DNA from: Cupriavidus sp. D384
GTDB lineage: Bacteria; Pseudomonadota; Gammaproteobacteria; Burkholderiales; Burkholderiaceae
Direction: 5' to 3'
DNA length: 64,000 nt
Assembly (NCBI RefSeq): GCF_001652915.1
Contig: NZ_BBQI01000009.1
Span: forward strand, 1-64,000
Positions 9,157 through 19,442 of this stretch are shown piece after piece (position 1 is the stretch's first letter; every line of letters begins with the position of its first letter). The position numbers and the translations under genes are program-made. Below the pieces are notes generated by a model that saw nothing but the letters and a program-made list of their open reading frames with translations, had not been told where the DNA came from and searched no databases.

Positions 9157-9533
9157 GACAGACTCCGCTCTTGGAATGAAATAGTGGGGGATGCGAGGCG
9201 CGTAATGTAGCAAAAGAACGCCATCCGGCAGGGGCCACGGTAGCAGGTCCGCGCAGACCGTGGCACGCCTTCTGATTTAACCCTTGGTTAAGTGTGGATT
9301 TACAGACATTTACATCTCTCACACTCCTGGGCTTGTGCGGCTGGCGCCATCTGCCTATTGTAGTGCGCCGGCCTACCGGCGCTCCGGCCATGTGCGTCAG
9401 CGCGTGGAAGACCCTGAGCGTTTTTCATACGCATGTTGAAACTTGTCGCGCCCCGGCCGCCCTCTGGCGGCAGGCGTTACCATGCGACATGGCGTTGGCC
9501 AAACATTTACGGGTATCACCAGAAGGAGAAAGC
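9157..9533. other. Intergenic region between apbC and the OmpA-like gene
   Basis: This 377-bp divergent region holds no convincing gene. The visible landmark is the palindrome TTAACC-CTT-GGTTAA (9277-9291), in a stretch less GC-rich than its surroundings, which could be a regulator site. It presumably carries promoters for both neighbours. Confidence 0.5.
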
Positions 9534-10169
9534 ATGAACCTCAAGCTCGTTACCGTCTCGATCGTCGCCGCTGCGGCCCTGGCAGGATGCGCCACCGAAC
9601 AGCAGACCCATACCGCGGTCGGCACCGGCGTAGGCGCGGCCGTGGGGGCGGGGCTGGGCAACCTGATCGGCGGCAACACCACGGGCACGCTGGTCGGCGC
9701 TGCCGTGGGCGGCGCGCTGGGCGGCGCTACCGGCTACAACTGGAATGCCATCCGCGGCAAGCTGAACAAGGACACCGCCGGCACCGGCACGCAGATCACT
9801 GAGCAGCCGGACGGCTCGCTGAAGGTCAATATCCCGAGCCAGGTGACGTTCGATACCGACAGCGCCACGATCAAGCCGTCGTTCCGCAACGTGCTGGACC
9901 AGGTCTCGCAGACACTGGGCCAGCACCAGGATGTGGCCGCCAACGTCGTGGGCCATACCGACAGCACCGGCAACCCGAGCTACAACATGCAGCTGTCGCA
10001 ACGCCGCGCCCAGAGCGTGGCCGCCTACCTGGGTGACCACGGCGTGGCGCGCAACCGCCTGACGGCCGAAGGACGGGGCCAGACCCAGCCCGTGGCGGAC
10101 AACGCCACCGAGGCCGGACGGGCACAAAATCGTCGCGTCGAAATTTTCTTGAAACCAATTTCGGGGTGA
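9534..10169 (+). CDS. OmpA-family lipoprotein (YiaD/YfiB-like)
   Basis: This is an outer-membrane lipoprotein expected to bind peptidoglycan. A signal with lipobox LAGC leads into a Gly/Ala-rich glycine-zipper segment (about residues 30-75), then a C-terminal OmpA domain (about 100-210) with HTDSTGNPSYN and GRAQNRRVEI, the peptidoglycan-binding consensus. The start at 9534 is set by AGAAGGAGAA immediately upstream; the reading frame is open further 5' but without a ribosome site. It gives 211 aa. The gene ends before paired hairpins and a terminator, so it is probably monocistronic. Confidence 0.92.
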   Translation: MNLKLVTVSIVAAAALAGCATEQQTHTAVGTGVGAAVGAGLGNLIGGNTTGTLVGAAVGGALGGATGYNWNAIRGKLNKDTAGTGTQITEQPDGSLKVNIPSQVTFDTDSATIKPSFRNVLDQVSQTLGQHQDVAANVVGHTDSTGNPSYNMQLSQRRAQSVAAYLGDHGVARNRLTAEGRGQTQPVADNATEAGRAQNRRVEIFLKPISG

Positions 10170-10182
10170 CCAGTCATAGAGT

Positions 10183-10246
10183 TCAGGTACCGCTTGCCAC
10201 CGTTGCTGGCTCGCGATGGGTGGCTGACCTCCCGGGCGGTACCTGA
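10183..10246 (+). promoter_or_regulatory. Large branched hairpin between the OmpA-like gene and metG
   Basis: TCAGGTACCGC (10183-10193) pairs perfectly with GCGGTACCTGA (10236-10246). Inside, GCCACC (10196-10201) pairs with GGTGGC (10219-10224). The GGTACC core recurs in the terminator stem that follows, so alternative pairings are possible. Confidence 0.55.
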
Positions 10247-10275
10247 TTTCTCCTCCTTTTCCGTTGTGGAAAGCT

Positions 10276-10304
10276 GCGCCGGTACCTAACCGGCGCTTTT
10301 TTTT
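10276..10304 (+). terminator. Rho-independent terminator of the OmpA-like gene
   Basis: GCGCCGGT (10276-10283) pairs perfectly with ACCGGCGC (10289-10296) around a 5-nt loop and is followed by eight T. Confidence 0.92.
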
Positions 10305-10478
10305 GCCCGTTTGACTCCCGATGCGGGCATTTGACGTGCCATTTCAGCGAGATTGGGCGCCGATTGTGCCGCGTTCGACGCCAATCCGAGCAATCTGCGC
10401 GGGCAGTTGCTAAAATAGCCGGTTCCTTCGTCCGGCAGCCGCCGGGCGCGCACCGACACCCACTGAACGGCTCTTTTC

Positions 10479-12551
10479 ATGACCGCACGCCGCATTCTCG
10501 TTACCTCTGCCCTGCCGTACGCCAACGGCCAGATCCATATCGGCCATCTGGTGGAGTACATCCAGACCGACATCTGGGTGCGCTTCCAGCGCATGATGGG
10601 CAACGAGGTCTACTACGTCGGCGCCGACGACACCCATGGCACCCCGGTCATGCTGCGTGCGGAAAAGGAAGGCATCACGCCCAAGCAGCTGATCGACCGC
10701 GTCTGGACCGAGCACAAGCGCGATTTCGACAGCTTCCTGGTGTCGTTCGACAATTACTACAGCACCGACGCCGAGGAAAACCGCGAACTCTGCGAGAAGA
10801 TCTACCTGTCGCTGAAGGGCCAGGACCTGATTGCCGAGCGCGATGTCGAGCAGTTCTTCGACCCGGTCAAGAACATGTTCCTGCCGGATCGCTTCATCAA
10901 GGGCGAGTGCCCGAAGTGCGGCGCCAAGGACCAGTACGGCGATTCGTGTGAAGTATGCGGCACCACCTACGTGCCGACCGACCTGAAGAACCCGTACTCG
11001 GTGGTGTCGGGCGCCACGCCGGTGCGCAAGTCGTCGACGCATTTCTTCTTCAAGCTGTCCGATCCGCGCTGCGAGACGTTCCTGCGCGAATGGGTGGCCG
11101 ACCTGGCCCAGCCCGAAGCCAGCAACAAGATGCAGGAATGGCTGGGCGCCGAAGGCGAGGCCTCGACGCTGTCCGACTGGGATATCTCGCGCGACGCGCC
11201 CTACTTCGGCTTCGAGATCCCGGGCGCGCCGGGCAAGTACTTCTATGTGTGGCTGGACGCCCCGATCGGCTATTACGCCAGCTTCAAGAACCTGGCAGCG
11301 AAGCGCGGCATCGACTTCGACGCCTGGGTTGGCCCGCATTCGACCGCCGAGCAGTACCACTTCATCGGCAAGGACATCCTGTACTTCCACACGCTGTTCT
11401 GGCCCGCGATGCTCAAGTTCTCGGGCTATCGCACCCCGACCAACGTGTTCGCGCACGGCTTCCTGACCGTGGACGGCGCCAAGATGAGCAAGTCGCGCGG
11501 GACGTTCATCACCGCGCAGAGCTACATCGACACCGGGATGAACCCGGAATGGCTGCGTTACTACTTCGCCGCCAAGCTCAACGCGAGCATGGAAGACCTG
11601 GACCTGAATCTGGACGACTTTGTCGCCCGCGTGAACAGCGACCTGATCGGCAAGTACGTGAACATTGCCAGCCGCGCTGCCGGCTTCCTGGTCAAGCGCT
11701 TCGACGGCAAGGTCAACGAGGCCGCGCTGGCCAACCCGCTGCTGGAGCAGCTGCGCCAGGCCGCGCCGCAGGTGGCCGCCTTCTACGAAGGCCGCGAGTA
11801 CAGCAAGGCGCTGCGCCTGGTGATGGAGCTGACCGACGCCGTGAACGCGTTCGTCGACACCAACAAGCCGTGGGAACTGGCAAAGGACGAAAGCAAGCGC
11901 GATGCCCTGCACGCTGCGTGCTCGGTCTCGCTCGAGGCGTTCCGCCTGCTGACCGTCTACCTGAAGCCCGTGGTGCCGACCATGGCCGCCGGCGTGGAGT
12001 CGTTCCTGAACATCGAGCCGCTCGACTGGCGTGGCATCGACAAGCAGCTATCCGCCGACCGTCCGATCCAGGCGTACCAGCACCTGATGACGCGCGTGGA
12101 CACCAAGCAGATTGACGCACTGCTGGCCGCCAACAAGGAATCGCTGCAGGCTTCGGGCGCCGCTCCCGCCGCCGATGCTGCCTCGTCGGCCTCGATCGAG
12201 CCGATCGGCGACACGATCACCATCGACGACTTCGCGAAGATCGACCTCCGCGTGGCCAAGATCGTCGAATGCCAGAAGGTGGAAGGTTCGAACAAGCTGC
12301 TGCAGCTGACGCTGGACCTGGGCGAAGGCAAGACGCGCAACGTGTTCTCGGGCATCCAGTCGGCCTACACGCCCGAGCAACTCGTGGGCAAGCTGACCGT
12401 GGTGGTCGCCAACCTGGCGCCGCGCAAGATGAAGTTCGGCATGTCCGAAGGCATGGTGCTGGCCGCGTCGGCCGCGGATGAGAAGGCCAATCCGGGCCTG
12501 TACATCCTGGAGCCGCACAGCGGCGCCGTACCGGGCATGCGCATTCGCTGA
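10479..12551 (+). CDS. metG: Methionyl-tRNA synthetase
   Basis: This class I aminoacyl-tRNA synthetase charges tRNA-Met. The HIGH motif is at 20-23 and KMSKS at 335-339. Zinc-binding cysteines lie at 144, 147, 157 and 160 in [19 protein letters not shown]-terminal tRNA-binding OB domain (from about residue 585) follows an Ala-rich linker, as in the 690-aa dimeric form. A weak TAAAAT -10 lies at 10411-10416. Transcription is separated from the upstream lipoprotein gene by a strong terminator preceded by a second hairpin that might modulate it. Confidence 0.97.
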   Translation: MTARRILVTSALPYANGQIHIGHLVEYIQTDIWVRFQRMMGNEVYYVGADDTHGTPVMLRAEKEGITPKQLIDRVWTEHKRDFDSFLVSFDNYYSTDAEENRELCEKIYLSLKGQDLIAERDVEQFFDPVKNMFLPDRFIKGECPKCGAKDQYGDSCEVCGTTYVPTDLKNPYSVVSGATPVRKSSTHFFFKLSDPRCETFLREWVADLAQPEASNKMQEWLGAEGEASTLSDWDISRDAPYFGFEIPGAPGKYFYVWLDAPIGYYASFKNLAAKRGIDFDAWVGPHSTAEQYHFIGKDILYFHTLFWPAMLKFSGYRTPTNVFAHGFLTVDGAKMSKSRGTFITAQSYIDTGMNPEWLRYYFAAKLNASMEDLDLNLDDFVARVNSDLIGKYVNIASRAAGFLVKRFDGKVNEAALANPLLEQLRQAAPQVAAFYEGREYSKALRLVMELTDAVNAFVDTNKPWELAKDESKRDALHAACSVSLEAFRLLTVYLKPVVPTMAAGVESFLNIEPLDWRGIDKQLSADRPIQAYQHLMTRVDTKQIDALLAANKESLQASGAAPAADAASSASIEPIGDTITIDDFAKIDLRVAKIVECQKVEGSNKLLQLTLDLGEGKTRNVFSGIQSAYTPEQLVGKLTVVVANLAPRKMKFGMSEGMVLAASAADEKANPGLYILEPHSGAVPGMRIR

Positions 12552-12575
12552 TCTGGCGCTCTTCTGCTGTTGTTG

Positions 12576-12603
12576 CCCCCTCCCCCGCCCTGCGGGAGGG
12601 GCG
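12576..12603. repeat. GC-rich palindrome, copy 3
   Basis: CCCCCTCCCCCGC and GCGGGAGGGG form an imperfect inverted repeat between the converging ends of metG and the BamE-like gene. Confidence 0.65.
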
Positions 12604-12632
12604 CAAAATCCCTCAATACCTCAGCTGGTCAT

Positions 12633-13250
12633 TCAGCCGCCCTGCCGCTTCGACGGATCGTCGCTGCGTGACGTGGTGGTTACCGTGCCGTCGTTGTTGA
12701 AATGCACGTTGAAGAAGGCCCGATCCGTCGGGCTTTCAAACCAGCGGTAGCCCCAGACTTCTTCCTGCTTGAGGCGGAACGCCTCCACCTTGGTCGGCTT
12801 GCCCAGCATCCGGCGGATCTGGTCCTTGTTCATGCCGGGTCGTACCTTTGCGAAATTCTCGGCCGTCAGCACCTGCTCGATCGCGCGCACGGTGCCATCG
12901 GCGTTGGTCGTCACCATCCAGGTCGTGGCGCCTTCGGGGCCGCGCGGGTATTCCAGGCGGCGGCCGCCGTCCGGTTCTTCCCAGACGATCTCGGGCTTGC
13001 CGGCCTGGCGCCGCACATCATCCTCGGTGGATTTGCCGATCTCGATGCCCTTGAACAGCTGGCTGTCGGGCTTGACGCTGTTCCAGGTGTCGGTGGCGAC
13101 CGATTTCGCCTTCTTCATGGCTTCGTCGACCTTTTGCTGGTCGCATCCGAACAGGGCAAGCAGGCTGGCAATCAGTCCCATGGCGGCAAGGCGTCTGCGA
13201 GACGCGTGGTTGAAGGGTGGCATTGCAAGCCTCGCAAGGATTGGCTTCAT
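12633..13250 (-). CDS. Lipoprotein with two tandem BamE/SmpA-like repeats
   Basis: This is a 205-aa predicted outer-membrane lipoprotein: a hydrophobic signal ends in the lipobox LFGC. Two similar segments follow. The first, near GIEIGKSTEDDVRRQAGKP, ends in NADGTVRAI; the second, near VRPGMNKDQIRRMLGKP, ends in NNDGTVTT. Both share the SmpA/OmlA pattern of G-x5-D-x2-RR-x2-GKP and a closing DGTV. Its ATG overlaps the tamB stop as ATGA, so it is translationally coupled to TamB and is the last gene of the tam operon. It is distinct from single-domain BamE (about 110 aa). A role as an accessory of the Tam complex is inference from position. Confidence 0.8.
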   Translation of the reverse strand: MKPILARLAMPPFNHASRRRLAAMGLIASLLALFGCDQQKVDEAMKKAKSVATDTWNSVKPDSQLFKGIEIGKSTEDDVRRQAGKPEIVWEEPDGGRRLEYPRGPEGATTWMVTTNADGTVRAIEQVLTAENFAKVRPGMNKDQIRRMLGKPTKVEAFRLKQEEVWGYRWFESPTDRAFFNVHFNNDGTVTTTSRSDDPSKRQGG

Positions 13251-16200
13251 CGTTTGATGGCTTCGACGGGATCGCCGACGGGTGCGCTGGCGCCTTCCAC
13301 GGTGGCGTCGGCCGCGGCATTCCTGCGCCGGCCCGAATCGCCGGCAAACAGCGTATCCCAATTGTTGAACCGGCGGTTGAACAGCACCGAAAGGCCGTTG
13401 ATCGATCCGCCCTTGGCAATCAGCGACCAGCGCCGCGAGAACGCCCAGGTCAGTTTCACCACGTTCGACGCCGACGTCAGGCTTTGCTCGTAGCCGACCG
13501 AAATCTGGTCGGACACCGCCTTGCCGATGCTCACCACCTGCTGGTCGTTCAGGCCGGCCGTGCTGGGGCCGATCGAGAATTCGTCGATACCGAAATGCGA
13601 CACCACGCTCTTGCCGGCCTTGCCACCGATCATGCCCAGCGCCGCGCCACCAATCGCGCCGCCACTAAGCTGGCGCTGCTGGCTGGACCCGGCACTTTCG
13701 GCGCCGTAGCCAAACATCAGCCACGACAGCTTGTCCTCGTCCGGCACGTTCGGCTCCGACACCAGCCGCACGCGCGGCAGCCGCACCGTGCCCGTGACTT
13801 CCACGCCAGCCTCCACCTCCTGGTTGCGGCGCAGGGCGCGGATAAACATGTTCGGGTTGTCCACCGGGCCGTTGAAGTTGATCGTGCCCCGGTCGATGTC
13901 GAGCTTGCGGCCAAAGGCCTCGTAAGTGCCCTCCACCACGCGCACGGTGCCCGTTGCGCGCATCGGCGCCAGCGGTTCGCTCTTGATGCCAAGCTGGCCG
14001 GCCAGCAGGATATCGGCGCCAGCCCCGCGGAAGCGGAAGCTGTCGCCCAGGTCGATCGTCACGTCGATCAGCGGGCTGAAACGGCTGGCCGGCTTGGATT
14101 CGGGCACCACCGGCGTGGCGGCGGTCTTCAGTTCGCGCTCGTCCTTGCGGCGCACCACCACCACATCGTCGCCCAGCACCGGCGCGCTGGCCTTGGGCAG
14201 GTCGAACAGGCCACGATCCACGCGGAACTTGCCACGAATGGCGATCAGCTTGTTCTCGTTGGCGATGCCAGCCTCGCCGGACACGATCAGCGTACGCTCG
14301 GGGCTGGCAAACAGCTGCAGCTTGTCCGCGACGATGCGGCCGGTCAGGTTCGGATCGGTCTCGCCCAGCTTCACCGCGCCGGTGGCCGTCAGCGTGCCGT
14401 CGCCGCCACGGAACCGCACCTGCTTCAGTTCCACGGTGTTCTGGTCCAGCACCACGTGAACCTCGCCATCGGTCAGCCGGATGCCCAGGTCATAGAGCGT
14501 GATGCCGATGCCGCTGCCGTCGATGGCGCCCGTCAGCAGCGGGCTGCCCACCGTGCCGGCCAGCTGCAGGGCCGCCGCCAGCTTGCCTTCGAGCGCGTAT
14601 TGCGGACCACTGAGCGCCTCCAGCGATTTCAGGCGCGGGATGTCGGCAGTGACCGTGCCGCCGAGCGTCGACCCCGGACCCACGGTCAGCAGGCCCTGTT
14701 CGCTGACCAGCCCCGCCGACGCATCGACGGCCACCTTGCCGATCCGTTGCGATGTGGAGCCGCCGCGCAGCGTCACGCGATTGCCGCTGAAGTCCGCCCG
14801 CAGCGCGGTCTCGCCCAGGCCCAGCGTGGTCCAGCCCCGTCCCGCATTGACCGACGCATCGCCGCTGCGCCGCCGGATTTCGGCAAACCCGCTGGCGGTC
14901 TCGGCAAGGTTCAGGTTCCAGCCGCCATCGAGCACCAGGTCCGAGCGCACCGGCTGCGATTCCCCGGTGAACGTCTCCATCAGCTTGATGATGTTGCCCA
15001 CTTCCACGCCATTGAAATTGCCCTGCGTGCGGATACGGCCATGATCGAATTCGAAGCCTTCGATGCTCATGGTCGCGCGGTCGAACTGCAGCCGCGTCTG
15101 GCCCAGCCGGATATGGCGATCCGCCACCATCAGCTGGGTGGGCGAGACGAGCCTGACGTTGGCCGTGCCCCGCTCGTCAAGCGTGCGGATCGTGCCGGTC
15201 CAGCCCTGGTCGCCGCGCCAGGCACCCTGCCCCGACAGCGACAGCTGCAGCGGGCGTTCATGCATCGTGCCGGCAGCCTTGGCGTCGAAGGTGTGGCTGG
15301 CCTGCGTGCCGCTCAGGTTGGCATCGAGGGTGCGGATCGTGGCCTGCGGCCCGTGGTAATCGCGCGCAGCCAGTTGCGCCGACAGCGTGCCGTCCAGCCC
15401 GCCACGCAGTTCCACATGGCCGTTGGCGCTGGCAACCTTGTGCGGCCCCACAACCAGAGATTGGGCGCTGTAGTCGCCCACCACCTCGGGCTTCTTCAGC
15501 GTGCCGGTGACCACGGCATCCAACTTGGCGTGGCCGCCGACGCCGAACTTCAGGCGATCCAGCTGCGGCGCGTCGATGTTGACCTTCAGGCTGTCTCCGC
15601 GAGCGCCAAAGCTGCCGTTCAGGTTCACCTGGTTGCCGGCCATCAGCAGTGACGCCTGGCTCGGCAGCAGCCGCTCGCCTTCCAGGCGCACCTTGCCGTT
15701 GCCGGTCATCGGCAATCCCGCATATTCGCTCTCGCCCAGCGCGAAATCGAGCGCCACGCGTAGCACTTTCGCCAGCGAGCCCTTGGTCGAGAACTCGGCG
15801 TTGATCCGCCCCGGCGCCACCTTGGCCAGCCGCGCCGGGTCGAAGTTGGCCAGCTTGCCCTTGAAGTCGAAGGCTTGCTGGTCCTTCAGCCCGAGCTTGC
15901 CGTCCGCGGTCAGCGTGCCGCTGCCCAGGCCCGCGCGCAGCGCTGTCAGCGTGACCGCGTCTTCATCGATCCGGGCGTCGGCGAACAGCTTGATCTCGCC
16001 GCCCGCCACGTCCAGCGCCACGCTCTGGCGGCCGGGCTCCAGGCGCAGGATCACCGGGCCGGACAGGTTCGTAGCCACCATGCCCGTATGCAGCGCGGCG
16101 GCGTCGAGATGCCGGACATCGAGATCGAACCCGCCACGCCCTTCGCGCAGCGTGCCCTGGCCGACGATCGCGGCCCGGCCCGGCAGGGTAATCCGCACAT

Positions 16201-17386
16201 CGCGCAGCGTCTGCGTCAGTTCGCTCAGTTCGACGCGCGCCTGTACGGCATGCACGGGCAGGCGTTCCTTGTCGATCGGGCCGGGCTCCAGGTTGCGGAG
16301 GGTGACTTCGCCCGCCACGGCCAGCGGGTTCTTCGTGGGGGCGGCCGGCGTGGGCACGGGCGCCGACGCCGACGCGGCCGATGCGGCGGCCACTGCGCTG
16401 GCGGTCGATTCGCCGGGCTTGGGCTTTGCAACCTCTGGCGGAGGCGGCACCGATTCCACCGGGCGCAGCTCCGCATGGACGGTCAGGTTGGCCTGTGGCG
16501 CGGTCGGGCTGAACAGGCGCGGATTGATGCGTTCGCCATCGACAACCAGGTGCGTGAACGGCACCTTGCCGAACGGCGTCACGTCGGCATTGCCGCGCGC
16601 CCGGATGCGGTCGCCATTGGCTTCCAGCTCGGCCCGCAGTTCTGCCAGCGATCCGTTGGCGGTGGCGGACACCGCATAGGCCTCTTCCTTCCACCGGCCC
16701 TCCAGCAGCGCTTCGGCCGACAACGGGAACGGCGTCTTGCCGCCGATCTGCGCATTGGCCTGCAGCTTGCCGTACGGCGTGACAAGCTTGTCCACGACCA
16801 CGCGATGGCGCTGGCCGTCGCTGTGCAGCGCGCCCGAGAGGTCCGACAGCACCAGCGGGCTCGACGTGGCCGCCGGCCCCTGCAGCAGCGACAGTTCGCT
16901 GACGGTCAGCGTATCCACGTCGACGGCCAGCGGCAGCTCCAGCGACTGCGGCATCTTCGCAGGCTCGGTGCTCGGTGCGGAAGCGGGCAGGCGTGCGTCG
17001 ATCTTGCCCAGCTTGAGCCATGCCACATGCAGCCGCGCGGGCGACCACGATATTTCCCACTTCGTATCGATCCGGTCGATGGCGACGCGCGTATCGCCGC
17101 TGGCGAACACCACATCGTGCAGCCGCAGCCCGCTGGTCACGGTGCCGCCATCGAACTGGCCGGCGAGCATCCCCGCGGACAGCCGCGTGGCGATGTTCCA
17201 GAGATGGCGCGTGCCGGTCTCGGTGCGCAGCGCCGTCACGGCGGTGGCGACCAGCGCGATCACCACTACCAGCAGGATGCCCGCCAGCCAGGCCAGCACC
17301 TTCCAGATCCGGCGGCGCGGACGGCGGGGCTGGCGGGGCTTGTCGCGATCCTCGCGCGGCACGGGCGGCATGTCCGGCATGCTCAT
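13247..17386 (-). CDS. tamB: Translocation and assembly module protein TamB
   Basis: This very large inner-membrane-anchored periplasmic protein of the AsmA-like/bridge-type family works with TamA and in phospholipid and outer-membrane homeostasis. At 1379 aa it has one N-terminal transmembrane segment (about 28-50, after an Arg-rich start), a long repetitive beta-rich body with a low-complexity Pro/Ala/Ser insert (about 315-350), and the C-terminal DUF490/TamB domain. Its start overlaps the tamA stop by one base and its stop overlaps the lipoprotein start, so the three genes form a tight operon. Confidence 0.95.
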   Translation of the reverse strand: MSMPDMPPVPREDRDKPRQPRRPRRRIWKVLAWLAGILLVVVIALVATAVTALRTETGTRHLWNIATRLSAGMLAGQFDGGTVTSGLRLHDVVFASGDTRVAIDRIDTKWEISWSPARLHVAWLKLGKIDARLPASAPSTEPAKMPQSLELPLAVDVDTLTVSELSLLQGPAATSSPLVLSDLSGALHSDGQRHRVVVDKLVTPYGKLQANAQIGGKTPFPLSAEALLEGRWKEEAYAVSATANGSLAELRAELEANGDRIRARGNADVTPFGKVPFTHLVVDGERINPRLFSPTAPQANLTVHAELRPVESVPPPPEVAKPKPGESTASAVAAASAASASAPVPTPAAPTKNPLAVAGEVTLRNLEPGPIDKERLPVHAVQARVELSELTQTLRDVRITLPGRAAIVGQGTLREGRGGFDLDVRHLDAAALHTGMVATNLSGPVILRLEPGRQSVALDVAGGEIKLFADARIDEDAVTLTALRAGLGSGTLTADGKLGLKDQQAFDFKGKLANFDPARLAKVAPGRINAEFSTKGSLAKVLRVALDFALGESEYAGLPMTGNGKVRLEGERLLPSQASLLMAGNQVNLNGSFGARGDSLKVNIDAPQLDRLKFGVGGHAKLDAVVTGTLKKPEVVGDYSAQSLVVGPHKVASANGHVELRGGLDGTLSAQLAARDYHGPQATIRTLDANLSGTQASHTFDAKAAGTMHERPLQLSLSGQGAWRGDQGWTGTIRTLDERGTANVRLVSPTQLMVADRHIRLGQTRLQFDRATMSIEGFEFDHGRIRTQGNFNGVEVGNIIKLMETFTGESQPVRSDLVLDGGWNLNLAETASGFAEIRRRSGDASVNAGRGWTTLGLGETALRADFSGNRVTLRGGSTSQRIGKVAVDASAGLVSEQGLLTVGPGSTLGGTVTADIPRLKSLEALSGPQYALEGKLAAALQLAGTVGSPLLTGAIDGSGIGITLYDLGIRLTDGEVHVVLDQNTVELKQVRFRGGDGTLTATGAVKLGETDPNLTGRIVADKLQLFASPERTLIVSGEAGIANENKLIAIRGKFRVDRGLFDLPKASAPVLGDDVVVVRRKDERELKTAATPVVPESKPASRFSPLIDVTIDLGDSFRFRGAGADILLAGQLGIKSEPLAPMRATGTVRVVEGTYEAFGRKLDIDRGTINFNGPVDNPNMFIRALRRNQEVEAGVEVTGTVRLPRVRLVSEPNVPDEDKLSWLMFGYGAESAGSSQQRQLSGGAIGGAALGMIGGKAGKSVVSHFGIDEFSIGPSTAGLNDQQVVSIGKAVSDQISVGYEQSLTSASNVVKLTWAFSRRWSLIAKGGSINGLSVLFNRRFNNWDTLFAGDSGRRRNAAADATVEGASAPVGDPVEAIKR

Positions 17387-19269
17387 CAGAACGCCACCCC
17401 CAGCGAGATATGCGGGCGGAACTGCTTCTGCTGGATGCCGTAGCCGACGTCAAGTTGCACCGGCCCCACCGGGCTGCGCCAGCGCGCGCCCACGCCCACG
17501 CCGTGGTAGATCGTGATGCCGTTCAGGTTATTGGTGGCGGTACCCATGTCCCAGAACACCGCCGCGCCCCATTCGGGCTTGAACCAGTACTGGTACTCCA
17601 GGCTGCCCGTGCCCAGGTAACGCGCGGGCAGCACGCTCTGGCCGGACGGCGTGCCGATCGACTGGTAGCTGTAGCCACGGATCGAATCGGTACCGCCCGC
17701 GCGGAAGCGCAGCGTGGCCGGAATCAGCGACGGATCGTTCGACGTCATGTCGGCGCCCAGCTCCAGCCGCGCCACAAACAGGTCGCGGTTGCCCACCGGC
17801 ACGTACTGGCGGATCCGGCCGTACACGCGCAGGAACGTGGCGTCGCTGAGCAGGCCCTTGGCCGCCACGCCGATCTGGGTGTTGATCACGTTGCCCCGGC
17901 GCGGGAACACGGGGTTGTCCACGTCGCGGCGCGTCCACGCGAAAGCCGGCACCAGCGCCTTCGAATATTGCGACGCCTCGCCGTATGGCGTCAGCACGTC
18001 GTAGTAGAAGTCCAGCGACACCGTGGTGTCGTACTTTTCGCGCGAACGCGAGCGCTTCAGGCCCGCGCGCCAGCTCTTCGTGTCGGTGCTCTCGACGTCG
18101 ATCAGGCGTTCGTAGCTGGTATAGACACTGTTACGGTAGGTGTGCGGATCTGGCGGCATCGCCATTTCCACAAACCCGTACTGGCGCTTCTGTTCGATCC
18201 GGGCCTGCGTGTCGAGCACCCAGGCGCGGTTGAACAGGTTGTAGTACGAATAGCGGCCTTCCACCTGCGCGCCGGTATCGGTGGTGAAGCCGACGCCGGA
18301 ACTGAGCCGGTGCGTGGGATATTCGCGTACCTTCACCTTGACCGGCGCCGTTACGGTCTGCTGCTGCGCCGCGGCCTCGGCCGACGTGGCGGCGGGCGGC
18401 TCCTGCAATTCCACCTGCACGTTCGAGAAATACGGCTGGTTCTGGATGGCGCGCTGGAACTCCAGCAGCCGTTCCACGCGGTAGGGCTCGCCCTCGCTCA
18501 GCGGATTCACGTTGCGGATGATCTGGGCCGGGTAGCGGCGCGTGCCCTCGATCTCAAGGGGCCCGAGCACATAGGCCGGGCCGCTTTCGTATTTGGCGCG
18601 CAGGTCGGCCGCCTGTTCGTCGGGTTCGATGCGCGCCTGCGACGACGCCAGCCGCGCGCCGTAGTAGCTCTTGCTCTGCAGCTGCACCAGCGCGTCTTCC
18701 TTGGCCTTGTCCCAGTCGGCCTGCCGGAATGGATTGCCCACGGGCAGGCCCCACTTCTTGCGCATCTGCTCCACCTGCTCGGGCGATTGAGTGGCGGCCG
18801 GGCCACTTACATCGACATCCACGCGCCTGATCACGGTGCGGGCGCCAGGGTCCACGCTGATATGGACCACGCGATGGTCGCCTTCGCCTTCCACGGTGGC
18901 CTTGGTGACCGGGTCGAACCAGCCTTCAGTGGAAGCGAACTGGCGCACCTGGTCGCCCACGGTCTCCACCATGTACTGGAACTGGTCGTCGGAAATATCG
19001 GTGCGCGTGGTGTAGCGCGACAGGTCGAGATGCTCTTCGAGAATGTCCTTGAGCCCCTTGGGCGCGTCGATCTCGACCTTGTACTGGGCCTTGGCGGCAT
19101 GGGCGGGCAGCCAGGGGGCCACCAGCAGCATCAGGGCGACGGCCAGCGCTGCGGCATGGGGGGCGACGCGGGTGGCTGCCATGCGCGAAAACCGGCGGGC
19201 ACCGCCGCGGGTGCCTGGCGCCTTGGCTGGGGCGGGCTGTGCGGCCAAGCGGCCCAAAGCAGTCGTCAT
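17386..19269 (-). CDS. tamA: Outer-membrane protein TamA (Omp85 family)
   Basis: This is an Omp85-family outer-membrane barrel, partner of TamB. I chose the ATG at 19269 because AAGGACGG precedes it, giving 627 aa; the next Met at 19182 would start right at the signal peptide. A cleavable-looking signal ends near AHAAKA. POTRA-like segments follow (about 60-290), then a 16-strand-type barrel with GGTDSIRGY, the Omp85 L6 loop RGY signature, and a terminal phenylalanine. The unusually long Arg/Ala-rich pre-signal stretch makes the start slightly uncertain. Confidence 0.92.
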   Translation of the reverse strand: MTTALGRLAAQPAPAKAPGTRGGARRFSRMAATRVAPHAAALAVALMLLVAPWLPAHAAKAQYKVEIDAPKGLKDILEEHLDLSRYTTRTDISDDQFQYMVETVGDQVRQFASTEGWFDPVTKATVEGEGDHRVVHISVDPGARTVIRRVDVDVSGPAATQSPEQVEQMRKKWGLPVGNPFRQADWDKAKEDALVQLQSKSYYGARLASSQARIEPDEQAADLRAKYESGPAYVLGPLEIEGTRRYPAQIIRNVNPLSEGEPYRVERLLEFQRAIQNQPYFSNVQVELQEPPAATSAEAAAQQQTVTAPVKVKVREYPTHRLSSGVGFTTDTGAQVEGRYSYYNLFNRAWVLDTQARIEQKRQYGFVEMAMPPDPHTYRNSVYTSYERLIDVESTDTKSWRAGLKRSRSREKYDTTVSLDFYYDVLTPYGEASQYSKALVPAFAWTRRDVDNPVFPRRGNVINTQIGVAAKGLLSDATFLRVYGRIRQYVPVGNRDLFVARLELGADMTSNDPSLIPATLRFRAGGTDSIRGYSYQSIGTPSGQSVLPARYLGTGSLEYQYWFKPEWGAAVFWDMGTATNNLNGITIYHGVGVGARWRSPVGPVQLDVGYGIQQKQFRPHISLGVAF

Positions 19270-19442
19270 CCGTCCTTGTGGCTCCCGAATCAAGTCGCTA
19301 TTTGACCACACCACTGGGGCCGCAAGGCCATCCCGACGCCAAAATTCAGGTTTCCGGCACCCGCGCCGGCAGCGGGGCTTGCCGATACGGTAAAATCTTG
19401 CCCCGTCACCCCCAACGCCGCCCAGAGGGCACAGGTTTCATC

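Noticed and set aside
9294..9533. An 80-residue N-terminal extension of the OmpA-like lipoprotein
   Set aside because: The internal ATG at 9534 has a strong ribosome site and begins a clear lipoprotein signal.
13217..15652. An 811-aa plus-strand frame opposite tamB
   Set aside because: Antisense shadow with His/Arg/Ala-rich composition and no motifs.
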